Assembly (NCBI GenBank): GCA_009885185.1
Contig: VFLF01000523.1
Location: 1 to 12,876 of the forward strand
DNA length: 12,876 nt
Origin: Nitrosomonadales bacterium
Lineage (GTDB): Bacteria > Pseudomonadota > Gammaproteobacteria > Burkholderiales > SG8-41
Direction of reading: 5' to 3'
The notes under the pieces were generated by a model. It was not told the DNA's origin. It did no database searches and worked only from the letters and a program-made list of their open reading frames with translations. The translations under genes were made by a program, and so were the position numbers. This document shows positions 6,982-12,517 of the stretch, piece by piece (within the stretch, counting starts at the first letter, position 1; every line of letters starts with the position of its first letter).

Positions 6982-7067
6982 TGGAGTGCGGCGGCTTGCC
7001 GCCGCTTTCGTCTTGGATCTACGGCGAGCCCCGTGACATCAAAGCGGTAGCAAGCTACCGCACTCCA
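6982..7067. repeat. REPIN-like pair of palindromes, GGAGTGCGG family
   Basis: Two 27-base arms (6982-7008 and 7041-7067) are inverted to each other and separated by 32 bases. Each arm contains its own short palindrome: CGGCGGCTTGCCGCCG on the left, and CGGTAGCTTGCTACCG on the right arm read in the same sense. The arms differ at four positions, and the differences are paired so that both inner palindromes stay intact. The left arm begins two bases after the hydrolase stop, so the element may act as its terminator. It separates the hydrolase from the Bug-gene remnant. Confidence 0.85.
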
Positions 7068-7077
7068 GATAGTTGCC

Positions 7078-7146
7078 CTCTTCATCAAACGTGAAGTGGC
7101 CAAGTGGGCAGAAGTCATCAAGGGCGCGAACATCAAGGCGGATTAG
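7078..7146 (+). pseudogene. C-terminal remnant of a Bug/TctC tricarboxylate-transporter binding protein
   Basis: Twenty-two codons and a TAG encode a peptide beginning LFIKREVAKWAEVIKG and ending ANIKAD. This is the typical C-terminus of Bug-family periplasmic binding proteins (F-I-x-x-E-V-A-K-W-x-x-V-I-K-x-A-x-I-K-A-D). The frame stays open to about 7066 but then runs into the REPIN-like element, and no other part of a Bug protein is found. The peptide differs from the C-terminus of the intact Bug gene here (IDEIARWRKVVQVAGIRVE), so it is not a duplicate of it. It probably marks a lost gene once downstream of the hydrolase at 5750. The match is made by eye from family knowledge. Confidence 0.7.
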
Positions 7147-7156
7147 CGCGCAGTTC

Positions 7157-7268
7157 GTAGGTTGGGCTGAGCTTGCGAAGCCCAACACAAAAGCACTGCG
7201 CGAAATACGAACGATGTGGAAACGGTGACCTTGCGGTGTTGGGCTTCGCCAGCTCAGCACCAACCTAC
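7157..7268. repeat. Inverted-repeat element, GTAGGTTGG family, copy 1
   Basis: A 112-base element with 32/33-base inverted arms (7157-7188 and 7236-7268). Both arms read outside-in as GTAGGTTGG, a CTGAGCT core and CGAAGCCCAACAC, with a few mismatches and a one-base length difference. The 47-base centre is unlike that of copy 2. No protein is encoded, so it resembles a MITE or REPIN dependent on a transposase elsewhere. Its right end supplies the TAG stop of the DUF5615 toxin gene (GTG-TAG-GTT). Confidence 0.88.
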
Positions 7269-7600
7269 ACCTGATCCGCAATAACCGGCACGCGCCGAAT
7301 CTCGCCTTGTGTGATTGATTGAAGCACTTCCAGAAGCTCAGGCACCAGTCTCAAAATTGTCGGCACGCGATTGTCGGGCGCGATCAGTACCACCAACTCA
7401 ACGGGTAGATCAGCGCTTTGCTGGTACTCGATGTTTTGGTCGCAAGTTACCAGCACTTCAAACCCGCTTTCGGCCATGAGTTTCAGCAAACGGCCATTCG
7501 ACACGCCGGCCCACCCAATCGCCTGAACGTTGCGAACGAAATGTCCCGGCAGTGCAAATCCCAATGCTTTGGGTACCGATTCATCGAGCAAAACCTTCAT
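7265..7600 (-). CDS. DUF5615 PIN-like toxin of a type II toxin-antitoxin pair
   Basis: A 111-residue protein with the compact PIN-like layout of DUF5615: MKVLLDESVPKALG at the start (acidic D6, E7), E44 in LKLMAESGFE and D54 in VLVTCDQNIEYQQ. These are the positions expected to hold a metal ion in a ribonuclease site, as in VapC and Mut7-C relatives. The usual DxDF is DQNI here, so the last acidic position is altered. Its start overlaps the stop of the DUF433 gene by ATGA (7597-7600), the standard coupled arrangement of this pair. The TAG stop falls in the outer end of a GTAGGTTGG element, so the last residues (ADQV) abut the repeat. Activity is predicted from family only. Confidence 0.85.
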   Translation of the reverse strand: MKVLLDESVPKALGFALPGHFVRNVQAIGWAGVSNGRLLKLMAESGFEVLVTCDQNIEYQQSADLPVELVVLIAPDNRVPTILRLVPELLEVLQSITQGEIRRVPVIADQV

Positions 7601-7809
7601 GCCGCCAGCAAGGCGCGTCGGCTGTCTTCCAGCAGTTGCACGGCTTGTTCGCGGCGCACCGAAGGAAACTGTTCGAGAAAGGTATCGATGGTGTCGCCGC
7701 TCTCGACATAGTCAAACAGCGTTTTGATTGGCACCCGCGTACCCACGAAGCAGGGCGTGCCGCCGAGAATTTCCGGGTCAATTTTGACGACTGAAGACGT
7801 GATGGACAT
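7597..7809 (-). CDS. DUF433 antitoxin
   Basis: A 70-residue protein with the DUF433 pattern: VVKIDPEILGGTPCFVGTRVPIKTLFDYVESG (residues 7-38) followed by DTFLEQFPSVRREQAVQLLEDSRRAL. Proteins of this family have a small winged-helix/HTH-like fold and are paired with DUF5615 toxins, which they are thought to neutralise while repressing their own operon. The start at 7809 is chosen because AGGAG lies five bases upstream; an in-frame ATG at 7845 lacks any ribosome-binding site. It is first in the two-gene operon and overlaps the toxin gene by four bases. Confidence 0.88.
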   Translation of the reverse strand: MSITSSVVKIDPEILGGTPCFVGTRVPIKTLFDYVESGDTIDTFLEQFPSVRREQAVQLLEDSRRALLAA

Positions 7810-7911
7810 AGACGCTCCTGCTGGAAGTTGCTTGTCGCTAATCATGTTAATTCATTTGCACGCGCGGCTGTAAGCGATGCTTGTGTGTGCGGTGGCCACG
7901 AACCGAGGCCA

Positions 7912-7931
7912 TGAATAACTAATTGATATTA
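7912..7931 (-). promoter_or_regulatory. Looser AT-rich motif copy E upstream of the DUF433/DUF5615 operon
   Basis: Read on the minus strand, these 20 bases match motif copy B at 16 of 20 positions, including an exact 11-base core CAATTAGTTAT. The site ends about 100 bases before the DUF433 start, a distance similar to copies A and B from their genes. It departs from the TAAAAACAA half of the pattern, so membership is less sure. Confidence 0.3.
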
Positions 7932-7947
7932 AACGATAAAATTTATT

Positions 7948-8062
7948 GTAGGTTGGCGCTGAGCCTGCGAAGCCCAACACCTCGAAACGCCGCCAGGCAC
8001 ACGTAACTCACATTTCGCACCGTGCCTTTGTGTTGGGCTTCGCAGGCTCAGCGCCAACCTAC
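7948..8062. repeat. Inverted-repeat element, GTAGGTTGG family, copy 2 (perfect 33-base arms)
   Basis: Arms 7948-7980 and 8030-8062 are perfect inverted repeats of 33 bases (outside-in GTAGGTTGGCGCTGAGCC, then TGCGAAGCCCAACAC) around a 49-base centre. The centre contains its own short inverted repeat, AGGCAC/GTGCCT. The arms match copy 1 closely while the centres differ. The right end provides the TAG stop of the hydrolase gene at 8059. The left end follows an AT-rich stretch (ATAAAATTTATT). Confidence 0.92.
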
Positions 8063-8850
8063 CGAACGCTCTCGGCGAAATCCAGTATCAACGCATTAAA
8101 CCGCTCCGGCTCATCCACAAACAGCGCATGCCCTGCATCACTGAAAACCTCGACGCGCGTGCCGGGGCGATTCTTTTCGAGATTGTGCGCCTGTTCCTCA
8201 AACTGCGGCGTCACCACATACAGCAGCGGCTTTTTGAAGGCGTGCGCACATTCTTTCCAGTGCTCGCGCGGAATGCCGGATGACAGCAGCGCGATGCTGT
8301 TCTCCAGCGACATGCGTTTGACGTCTTTCAGTAATACGCTGATTTCGCTTTCAGAACGTGGCGTCGCATACATTTCGCGCACAAAACCATCCAACACCGA
8401 GTCGCGATCTTCGCGCAATGATTGTAGAAACGTGCCGCCGGGCGGCGGCACAGGCAATTCACCCACCGAGCTATCGACCAGCACCATGCCGGCGAGTTTG
8501 TCTTCGCCATAACGGTGCGTGTATTCCAGCACTTCCAGCGCGCCTAGCGACCAGCCCACCAGCAGCACGTTTTGATAGGGCCGCAGAAACTCGTGGATGT
8601 CGGCAGCGCGGCACTCGAAGTCGTAGCCGGTTGCGGGCACATCGGAATCGCCCTGCCCGCGCGGATCGAGCGCGGCCACGCAATGGTGTTGGCCGAGCGC
8701 GGCGATCTGTTCGTTGAAAAGCCACGCCGGCATACACCAGCCGGGAATCAGCGCGATGGTCAGCGCGGCATCAGCGCTGCCGCTTTCGATGGCGGAAAGA
8801 AAAACGCCGTCGCTGGTTTGAAAGCGACGGCGTTGCTGGGTAGGGCGCAA
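8059..8850 (-). CDS. Alpha/beta hydrolase (263 aa)
   Basis: A cytoplasmic alpha/beta-fold hydrolase. Visible features are HG-type oxyanion region ALIPGWCMPAWLF (33-45), ALDPRGQGDSD (60-70), nucleophile S101 in VGWSLGA, and H241 in SDAGHALFVDEPERF. The acid normally found after strand 7 is not evident (YVVTPQFEEQ, 211-220); D126 after strand 6 (VLVDSS) or a glutamate there could replace it. The start is TTG 8850, without a Shine-Dalgarno sequence. The in-frame TAG just 12 bases upstream is the stop codon of the preceding gene, so translation likely reinitiates from that gene. The stop codon TAG belongs to the end of a GTAGGTTGG inverted-repeat element. Esterase, haloperoxidase-like or C-C hydrolase roles are all possible. 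Confidence 0.88.
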   Translation of the reverse strand: MRPTQQRRRFQTSDGVFLSAIESGSADAALTIALIPGWCMPAWLFNEQIAALGQHHCVAALDPRGQGDSDVPATGYDFECRAADIHEFLRPYQNVLLVGWSLGALEVLEYTHRYGEDKLAGMVLVDSSVGELPVPPPGGTFLQSLREDRDSVLDGFVREMYATPRSESEISVLLKDVKRMSLENSIALLSSGIPREHWKECAHAFKKPLLYVVTPQFEEQAHNLEKNRPGTRVEVFSDAGHALFVDEPERFNALILDFAESVR

Positions 8851-8859
8851 GGGCGGGGG

Positions 8860-10026
8860 CTAGGGCTTTGTGGAGAAAATCAACCCCGACTGCTCGCCTT
8901 TCCAGTGATAGCCAAACGGAAACGGCAGCGGCTTGTCGCCTGCAGCCTCTTTGAACAGGACGTCGAGGTCTTTCTGATAGCCCCACTCCATCGGCTTGAT
9001 CGGGCGGTGGTATTTGCCGAACACTTTCACGTTAAAGTTGGCCTGTTTTAGATGCCGCAGCGGAATGCCTGTGTCGTCCTGCACCACGATGTCAGCGGCG
9101 GCCAGAATCATCTCGCGGGTTTTGGAGAATTGTCCGTCATGTAGCAGGTATGAGGCGGATTTGATCAGTGCCGACGCGGGCTTGTTGCGTCCGAACCAGT
9201 CGTTGAACTCCGGGTAGAACTGCAACGCGCGATCGGTGGCATCGAGCGAGAAGAAAAACAGCTCATGCGAGCGGCCGCTGTTGGGCACGGTAAAGGTAAT
9301 CTTCGCGCCGCGCAGCAGTTTGCCGGGTTTTTTCGCCGCCTTTGGATCTTCGTAGGCCTTGGTCAACTCGGGGAACAGGTCGAACGGCTCGATTTTCACG
9401 ATGTGCAGGCCGTCGAGCGCCATCATCATCGACATGATGGGCACCGTGCCCTTGAAATACGGCGATGTGAGCTCCTTGCCCATGTACGAGGTAATGAAGT
9501 AATTACGCTGAACAATCTCGTCTAGCGCATTGCGCACGTCGCGCAGCAACACATCGATTTCCTTCGGGCCGAGCTTGTCCATTTCCGGCATCGTCCCCGG
9601 CATTTCAAGGCCGGTGAACAGGTAGCGCGCGTGATTCGGATAAAACGCCCACGCATTGAGAAAATCCGGGCCGCTGAACGGATACAACAGCGTACGCTTG
9701 GATACGTCCTTCAGCTTGATTTCGCTGTCGCGCCATTTTTCGATGACCTCGAGCCGCGCGCGAACTTTTTTCCACTCTCCCGCCATGATCTCCTTGTGCT
9801 TGAGCCACACCTCGCTTTGCGCAATCTTGTCGAGCGCCGGATCGCCGGGCGTGGGCGTGATGCCGCCCAGCAGTTGCGCGATGGCGGTAGCGCGCTGGTC
9901 GATCACGACCGCCGGTTTGGCCGGCGCTGGCGCAGTAGTTTGCGCATACGCGCCTGTCGTCAATCCTAATGCGGCCAGTGCCATCAGTGCCGACGCGGCG
10001 GTGAGAAATTTTCGTTTGCTGAGCAT
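8860..10026 (-). CDS. Exported protein of unrecognised family (388 aa)
   Basis: The product starts with a signal peptide: MLSKRKF, a hydrophobic stretch to about residue 24, and cleavage near AYA-QT (28/29). The mature protein of about 360 residues should be periplasmic; no lipobox or further membrane segment is seen. It has a charged helical region (67-110), the distinctive segment TLLYPFSGPDFLNAWAFYP (residues 112-130) with RYLFTGLEMPG soon after, and a C-terminal half rich in aromatic residues. I recognise no catalytic motif and no named domain. ATG 10026 is used although no Shine-Dalgarno sequence is visible (a run of A lies upstream). It is separated from the Bug gene by about 190 bases holding motif copy A, and is coupled to the hydrolase that follows in the same frame. 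Confidence 0.85.
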   Translation of the reverse strand: MLSKRKFLTAASALMALAALGLTTGAYAQTTAPAPAKPAVVIDQRATAIAQLLGGITPTPGDPALDKIAQSEVWLKHKEIMAGEWKKVRARLEVIEKWRDSEIKLKDVSKRTLLYPFSGPDFLNAWAFYPNHARYLFTGLEMPGTMPEMDKLGPKEIDVLLRDVRNALDEIVQRNYFITSYMGKELTSPYFKGTVPIMSMMMALDGLHIVKIEPFDLFPELTKAYEDPKAAKKPGKLLRGAKITFTVPNSGRSHELFFFSLDATDRALQFYPEFNDWFGRNKPASALIKSASYLLHDGQFSKTREMILAAADIVVQDDTGIPLRHLKQANFNVKVFGKYHRPIKPMEWGYQKDLDVLFKEAAGDKPLPFPFGYHWKGEQSGLIFSTKP

Positions 10027-10136
10027 GACTGTTTTTTTAGTAGTTGTTCAATGAGGGAAAACGTCGAGCAGGAAGACCCGACGACCGGTACACCCGTGGC
10101 CCTGTAAACAATGTGCGAGCCACACTTTGGTTGACA

Positions 10137-10155
10137 TCATAACATATTGTTTTTA
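10137..10155 (-). promoter_or_regulatory. AT-rich motif copy A upstream of the exported 388-aa protein
   Basis: On the minus strand TAAAAACAATATGTTATGA differs from copy B at two of 19 positions. It ends about 110 bases before ATG 10026. It carries TATGAT (10135-10140, minus strand), five of six matches to a -10 element, but the sequence 17 bases upstream of it is a poor -35. This could be a promoter whose -35 is replaced by an activator. The surrounding stretch 10137-10175 is strongly AT-rich. Confidence 0.4.
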
Positions 10156-10217
10156 ATAACTATTTTTAAATTTGATGGATGTGCGCCCAAGCCGCTCGCC
10201 ACGCCACGCCAGTAGCG

Positions 10218-11222
10218 CTACTCCACGCGTATCCCTGCCACCTGAACCACCTTGCGCCAGCGCGCGATTTCGTCGATCAGATGCTGGCGAAATTGCTCCG
10301 GCGTGGTGCCCAGCGCCTCGCCGCCATCGGCGACCATGCGCTCGTTGATGTCGGCGGCCTTCGCCGCTTTGACCAGCTCCGCGTTCAGCTTGGCGATAAT
10401 CTCCGGCGGCGTGGCGGCGGGCGCGAGCCAACCGTTCCAACTGGTCACCTCGTAGCCCGGCACGCCGGATTCGCCGACCGTGGGAATCTCCGGCGAGGCT
10501 GTAACGCGCCGCGCGCTAGTCACCGCCAGCCCGCGCATGCGGCCCGAGCGCGCGTACGGCAGCCCGGACATGATGTTCGCCACCGTCAGTTGCACCTGCC
10601 CCGCCATCAGATCAATCAGCGCCTGCCCGGTGCCCTTGTACGGCACGTGATTCATTTTTGTGCCGGCCATGTGGTTCAGCAACTCCACCGCCAGATGCAC
10701 ATTGCTGCCCTGGCCCGCCGAGCCGTAATCGAGTTTGCCGGGCTGCGCTTTCGCCAGCGCCATCAGATCGCGCACCGTTTTCACCGGCAGCGCGGGATGC
10801 ACCACCACCAGAAACGGCGATTGATTCACCAGCGAAATCGGCGCCATATCCCTGATCGAATCGAACGGCAGCGCCTTGGTGATCGCGGGCGTAATGCTGT
10901 AGGTGCCCGACACCGCCAGCAGCGCGTAACCATCGGGCGGTGATTTCATCACCAGCGTGGTGGCGGTGACACCGCCCCCGCCGGGCCGGTTTTCCACCAC
11001 GAACGAGCGGCCGACACTCTCACTGAGTTTGGCGGCGAACAAGCGCGCCACGATATCGGTGGCGCCGCCCGGCGCAAAGCCGAGTATCACACGCACGGGT
11101 TTTGCGGGATACGCGGCGGCGCTGCCCTGCGCGTGCGCCACGGGCACGCCAAACAAAACATGACATGGTATAAAAAATACCAATAAAAACAAATACTTAC
11201 ATTTTTTCGCCCAGCGTTTCAC
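10218..11222 (-). CDS. Bug/TctC-family tripartite tricarboxylate transporter substrate-binding protein
   Basis: A 334-residue periplasmic solute-binding protein (PF03401 type) that captures carboxylates or related organic acids for TTT transporters. Marks: YPAKPVRVILGFAPGGATDIVAR (38-60, the ligand loop), VVENRPGGGG (75-84), DYGSAGQGSNVHLAVELL, MNHVPYKGTGQALIDLMAGQVQL and PEIPTVGESGVPGYEVTSWNGWLAP. The start chosen is GTG 11222, which overlaps the amidohydrolase stop (GTGA). It gives a signal peptide KRWAKKCKY plus a hydrophobic run ending AHA-QG (29-31/32). Starting further upstream would add a charged stretch inside the amidohydrolase gene. The signal-peptide part (11155-11215) is far more AT-rich than the rest and holds motif copy D on the opposite strand. 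No TctA/TctB permease genes are in view, as is common for Bug proteins. Confidence 0.95.
   Translation of the reverse strand: MKRWAKKCKYLFLLVFFIPCHVLFGVPVAHAQGSAAAYPAKPVRVILGFAPGGATDIVARLFAAKLSESVGRSFVVENRPGGGGVTATTLVMKSPPDGYALLAVSGTYSITPAITKALPFDSIRDMAPISLVNQSPFLVVVHPALPVKTVRDLMALAKAQPGKLDYGSAGQGSNVHLAVELLNHMAGTKMNHVPYKGTGQALIDLMAGQVQLTVANIMSGLPYARSGRMRGLAVTSARRVTASPEIPTVGESGVPGYEVTSWNGWLAPAATPPEIIAKLNAELVKAAKAADINERMVADGGEALGTTPEQFRQHLIDEIARWRKVVQVAGIRVE
11184..11202 (+). promoter_or_regulatory. AT-rich motif copy D inside the Bug signal-peptide codons
   Basis: TAAAAACAAATACTTACAT on the plus strand differs from copy C (1224-1242) at one base in the first 17. It lies within the signal-peptide coding part of the Bug gene, on the opposite strand to it. 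A small palindrome GGTAT-AAAAA-ATACC lies just to its left (11168-11182). It could be a relic of an intergenic promoter region absorbed into the gene, a functional internal site, or chance. Confidence 0.3.
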
Positions 11223-12370
11223 TTGATCCCGCAACGCGCATACAGTTTGATCGCGTTGTCCCAGAACAACTTGTTCTTGCGCGCGCGCGGCATGTCCCAA
11301 TCCAGCACCATGCCCACCGATTCCGGAAAATGACTTTCGCCGTGCGGATAATCCGACGCATACATCAGCACGTCTTCACCCACGAGGTCTATCACCGCGT
11401 TGGTAAGTTTCAGGCCTTCGGGGATTTCGATACTCTGAAAATATCGCCCGGACAGCACGTACTCGCTGGGCATCATTTTCAGATTCGGGATTTCCGAGCG
11501 GATGGTGCGCGCGTGTTCATCCAGCCGCGCCATCCAGAACGGCAGCCAGCTGTGCCCGGCCTCCAGCGTGCCGATACGCAGCTTCGGATAACGATCCATC
11601 AGCCCCGAGCCGATCAACGACGCCATATTGCGCATGCCGCACCACGGGTGCGCGGCCGAGCGTTGCAGAAAAAGATTTTCCCAGTTGTCGGTGCCGCCCG
11701 GCGCATAGGGCGGCATCACGGTAAAGGTGTGCAGCGTAATCGCCAGGTCATGCTCGGCGGCAGCGGCCCACACCGGCTCGAAATCCGGATGATCCAGCGG
11801 CATGCCGTACGGCGCATACGGCAGCACACCCCACGCCCAGCGCGATTTGCCCCAGCGATGGATTTCTTCGACGGCGCTTTTGATGTCGCGCCCGCAAGCG
11901 AGAATCACCCCGCCGAGACGATCCGGAAACTTGCCGCAGTAGGCCTCCATCCAGCGGTGATAAGCGCGATACATGCCGGCTTCGAGCGGCACGTCGTCAT
12001 GCGCGGTGAAGGTGCCGAACCAGCCCGACGGCAGCGTGAGATTCACATCCACGCCCTCGAAATCCATGTCCTTGATGCGCTCGGCGGCATCGGCGTCGCA
12101 CAGCGGCGTGACCTCGCGTTTTTTCGCCACACCCGTGAAGCCCTCCATGTAACCAGCCGGCGCCGTATCCGCCGCAGCGGTGCCGAGTTTGCGACGATAA
12201 CGGCGCTGCCCGCGGTTGTAGGTGATGTCACCCTTCTTGTTCACCACCCTGAACTCCGACCAGCCTTCGAGCCGCTTGCGCTCGGCATCGGACATGAAGG
12301 GATCGAGCACGTTAATGATCGGGCCGACGTGGGTGTCGGAATCGAAAATTTTGTAACCGTCTTTTGCCAT
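11219..12370 (-). CDS. Amidohydrolase family 2 (ACMSD-like) metal-dependent hydrolase/decarboxylase
   Basis: A 383-residue TIM-barrel protein of the ACMSD-like amidohydrolase group (PF04909 type). This group includes decarboxylases of aromatic-ring-cleavage products and related hydrolases. Probable metal ligands are readable: the strand-1 motif FDSDTHV (D12, H14), H214 in AITLHTF, H273 in LEAGHSWLPFW, and D340 in MYASDYPHGESHFPES. The N-terminus lacks a signal peptide, so the enzyme is cytoplasmic. ATG 12370 has CGGAGT five bases upstream. The stop TGA overlaps the GTG of the Bug gene, which indicates translational coupling between the enzyme and the binding protein. Close family relatives often sit beside Bug genes in Burkholderiales catabolic clusters. 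The exact reaction cannot be named. Confidence 0.92.
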   Translation of the reverse strand: MAKDGYKIFDSDTHVGPIINVLDPFMSDAERKRLEGWSEFRVVNKKGDITYNRGQRRYRRKLGTAAADTAPAGYMEGFTGVAKKREVTPLCDADAAERIKDMDFEGVDVNLTLPSGWFGTFTAHDDVPLEAGMYRAYHRWMEAYCGKFPDRLGGVILACGRDIKSAVEEIHRWGKSRWAWGVLPYAPYGMPLDHPDFEPVWAAAAEHDLAITLHTFTVMPPYAPGGTDNWENLFLQRSAAHPWCGMRNMASLIGSGLMDRYPKLRIGTLEAGHSWLPFWMARLDEHARTIRSEIPNLKMMPSEYVLSGRYFQSIEIPEGLKLTNAVIDLVGEDVLMYASDYPHGESHFPESVGMVLDWDMPRARKNKLFWDNAIKLYARCGIK

Positions 12371-12427
12371 CTTTTACTCCGTGAAAACTCTGGTTCATTC
12401 AACTTTCGTGCAGCTCAATATCAACCT

Positions 12428-12508
12428 CGTCATTCCCGCGCAGGCGGGAATCCATAACACAGTGCCCTATGGCACACCGCATGGATTCCCGCCTGTGCGG
12501 GAATGACG
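12428..12508. repeat. Paired dRS3/REP-like element (REPIN-like) with 27-base arms
   Basis: Inverted arms 12428-12454 and 12482-12508 match at 26 of 27 positions (CGTCATTCCCGCGCAGG, then CGGGAATCCA). Each arm is itself a palindrome of the form ATTCCCGC-N4-GCGGGAAT, the look of Neisseria dRS3 repeats. The 27-base centre contains a third hairpin, GTGCC-CTAT-GGCAC (12462-12475). It lies ten bases after the stop of the ICL/PEP mutase family gene and about 58 bases before the amidohydrolase start. It may therefore end or process the transcript between the two genes. Confidence 0.92.
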
Positions 12509-12517
12509 TGGCGGGTT

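Noticed and set aside
7039..7281. Minus-strand frame of 80 codons across the repeats downstream of the toxin gene
   Set aside because: Most of it consists of two repeat arms and the complement of the Bug remnant. The ending ECGSLLPL is the translation of the GGAGTGCGG palindrome.
10131..10159. TTGACA with a 17-base spacer and TAATAA on the plus strand, looking like a promoter
   Set aside because: The -35 is perfect, but the -10 matches only three of six positions and no plus-strand gene lies downstream. It would run antisense into the Bug gene, and the AT-richness of motif copy A explains the resemblance.
10211..10222. Perfect 12-base palindrome AGTAGCGCTACT over the Bug stop codon
   Set aside because: It is short, lacks a loop suitable for a terminator hairpin and has no T-tract. 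It resembles the GTAG ends of the repeat family only in four bases.
11330..12457. Long plus-strand open frame (375 codons) opposite the amidohydrolase
   Set aside because: Its product is rich in His, Arg and Ala without motifs, as expected from the complement of a GC-rich coding frame. The minus-strand amidohydrolase has all its metal ligands.
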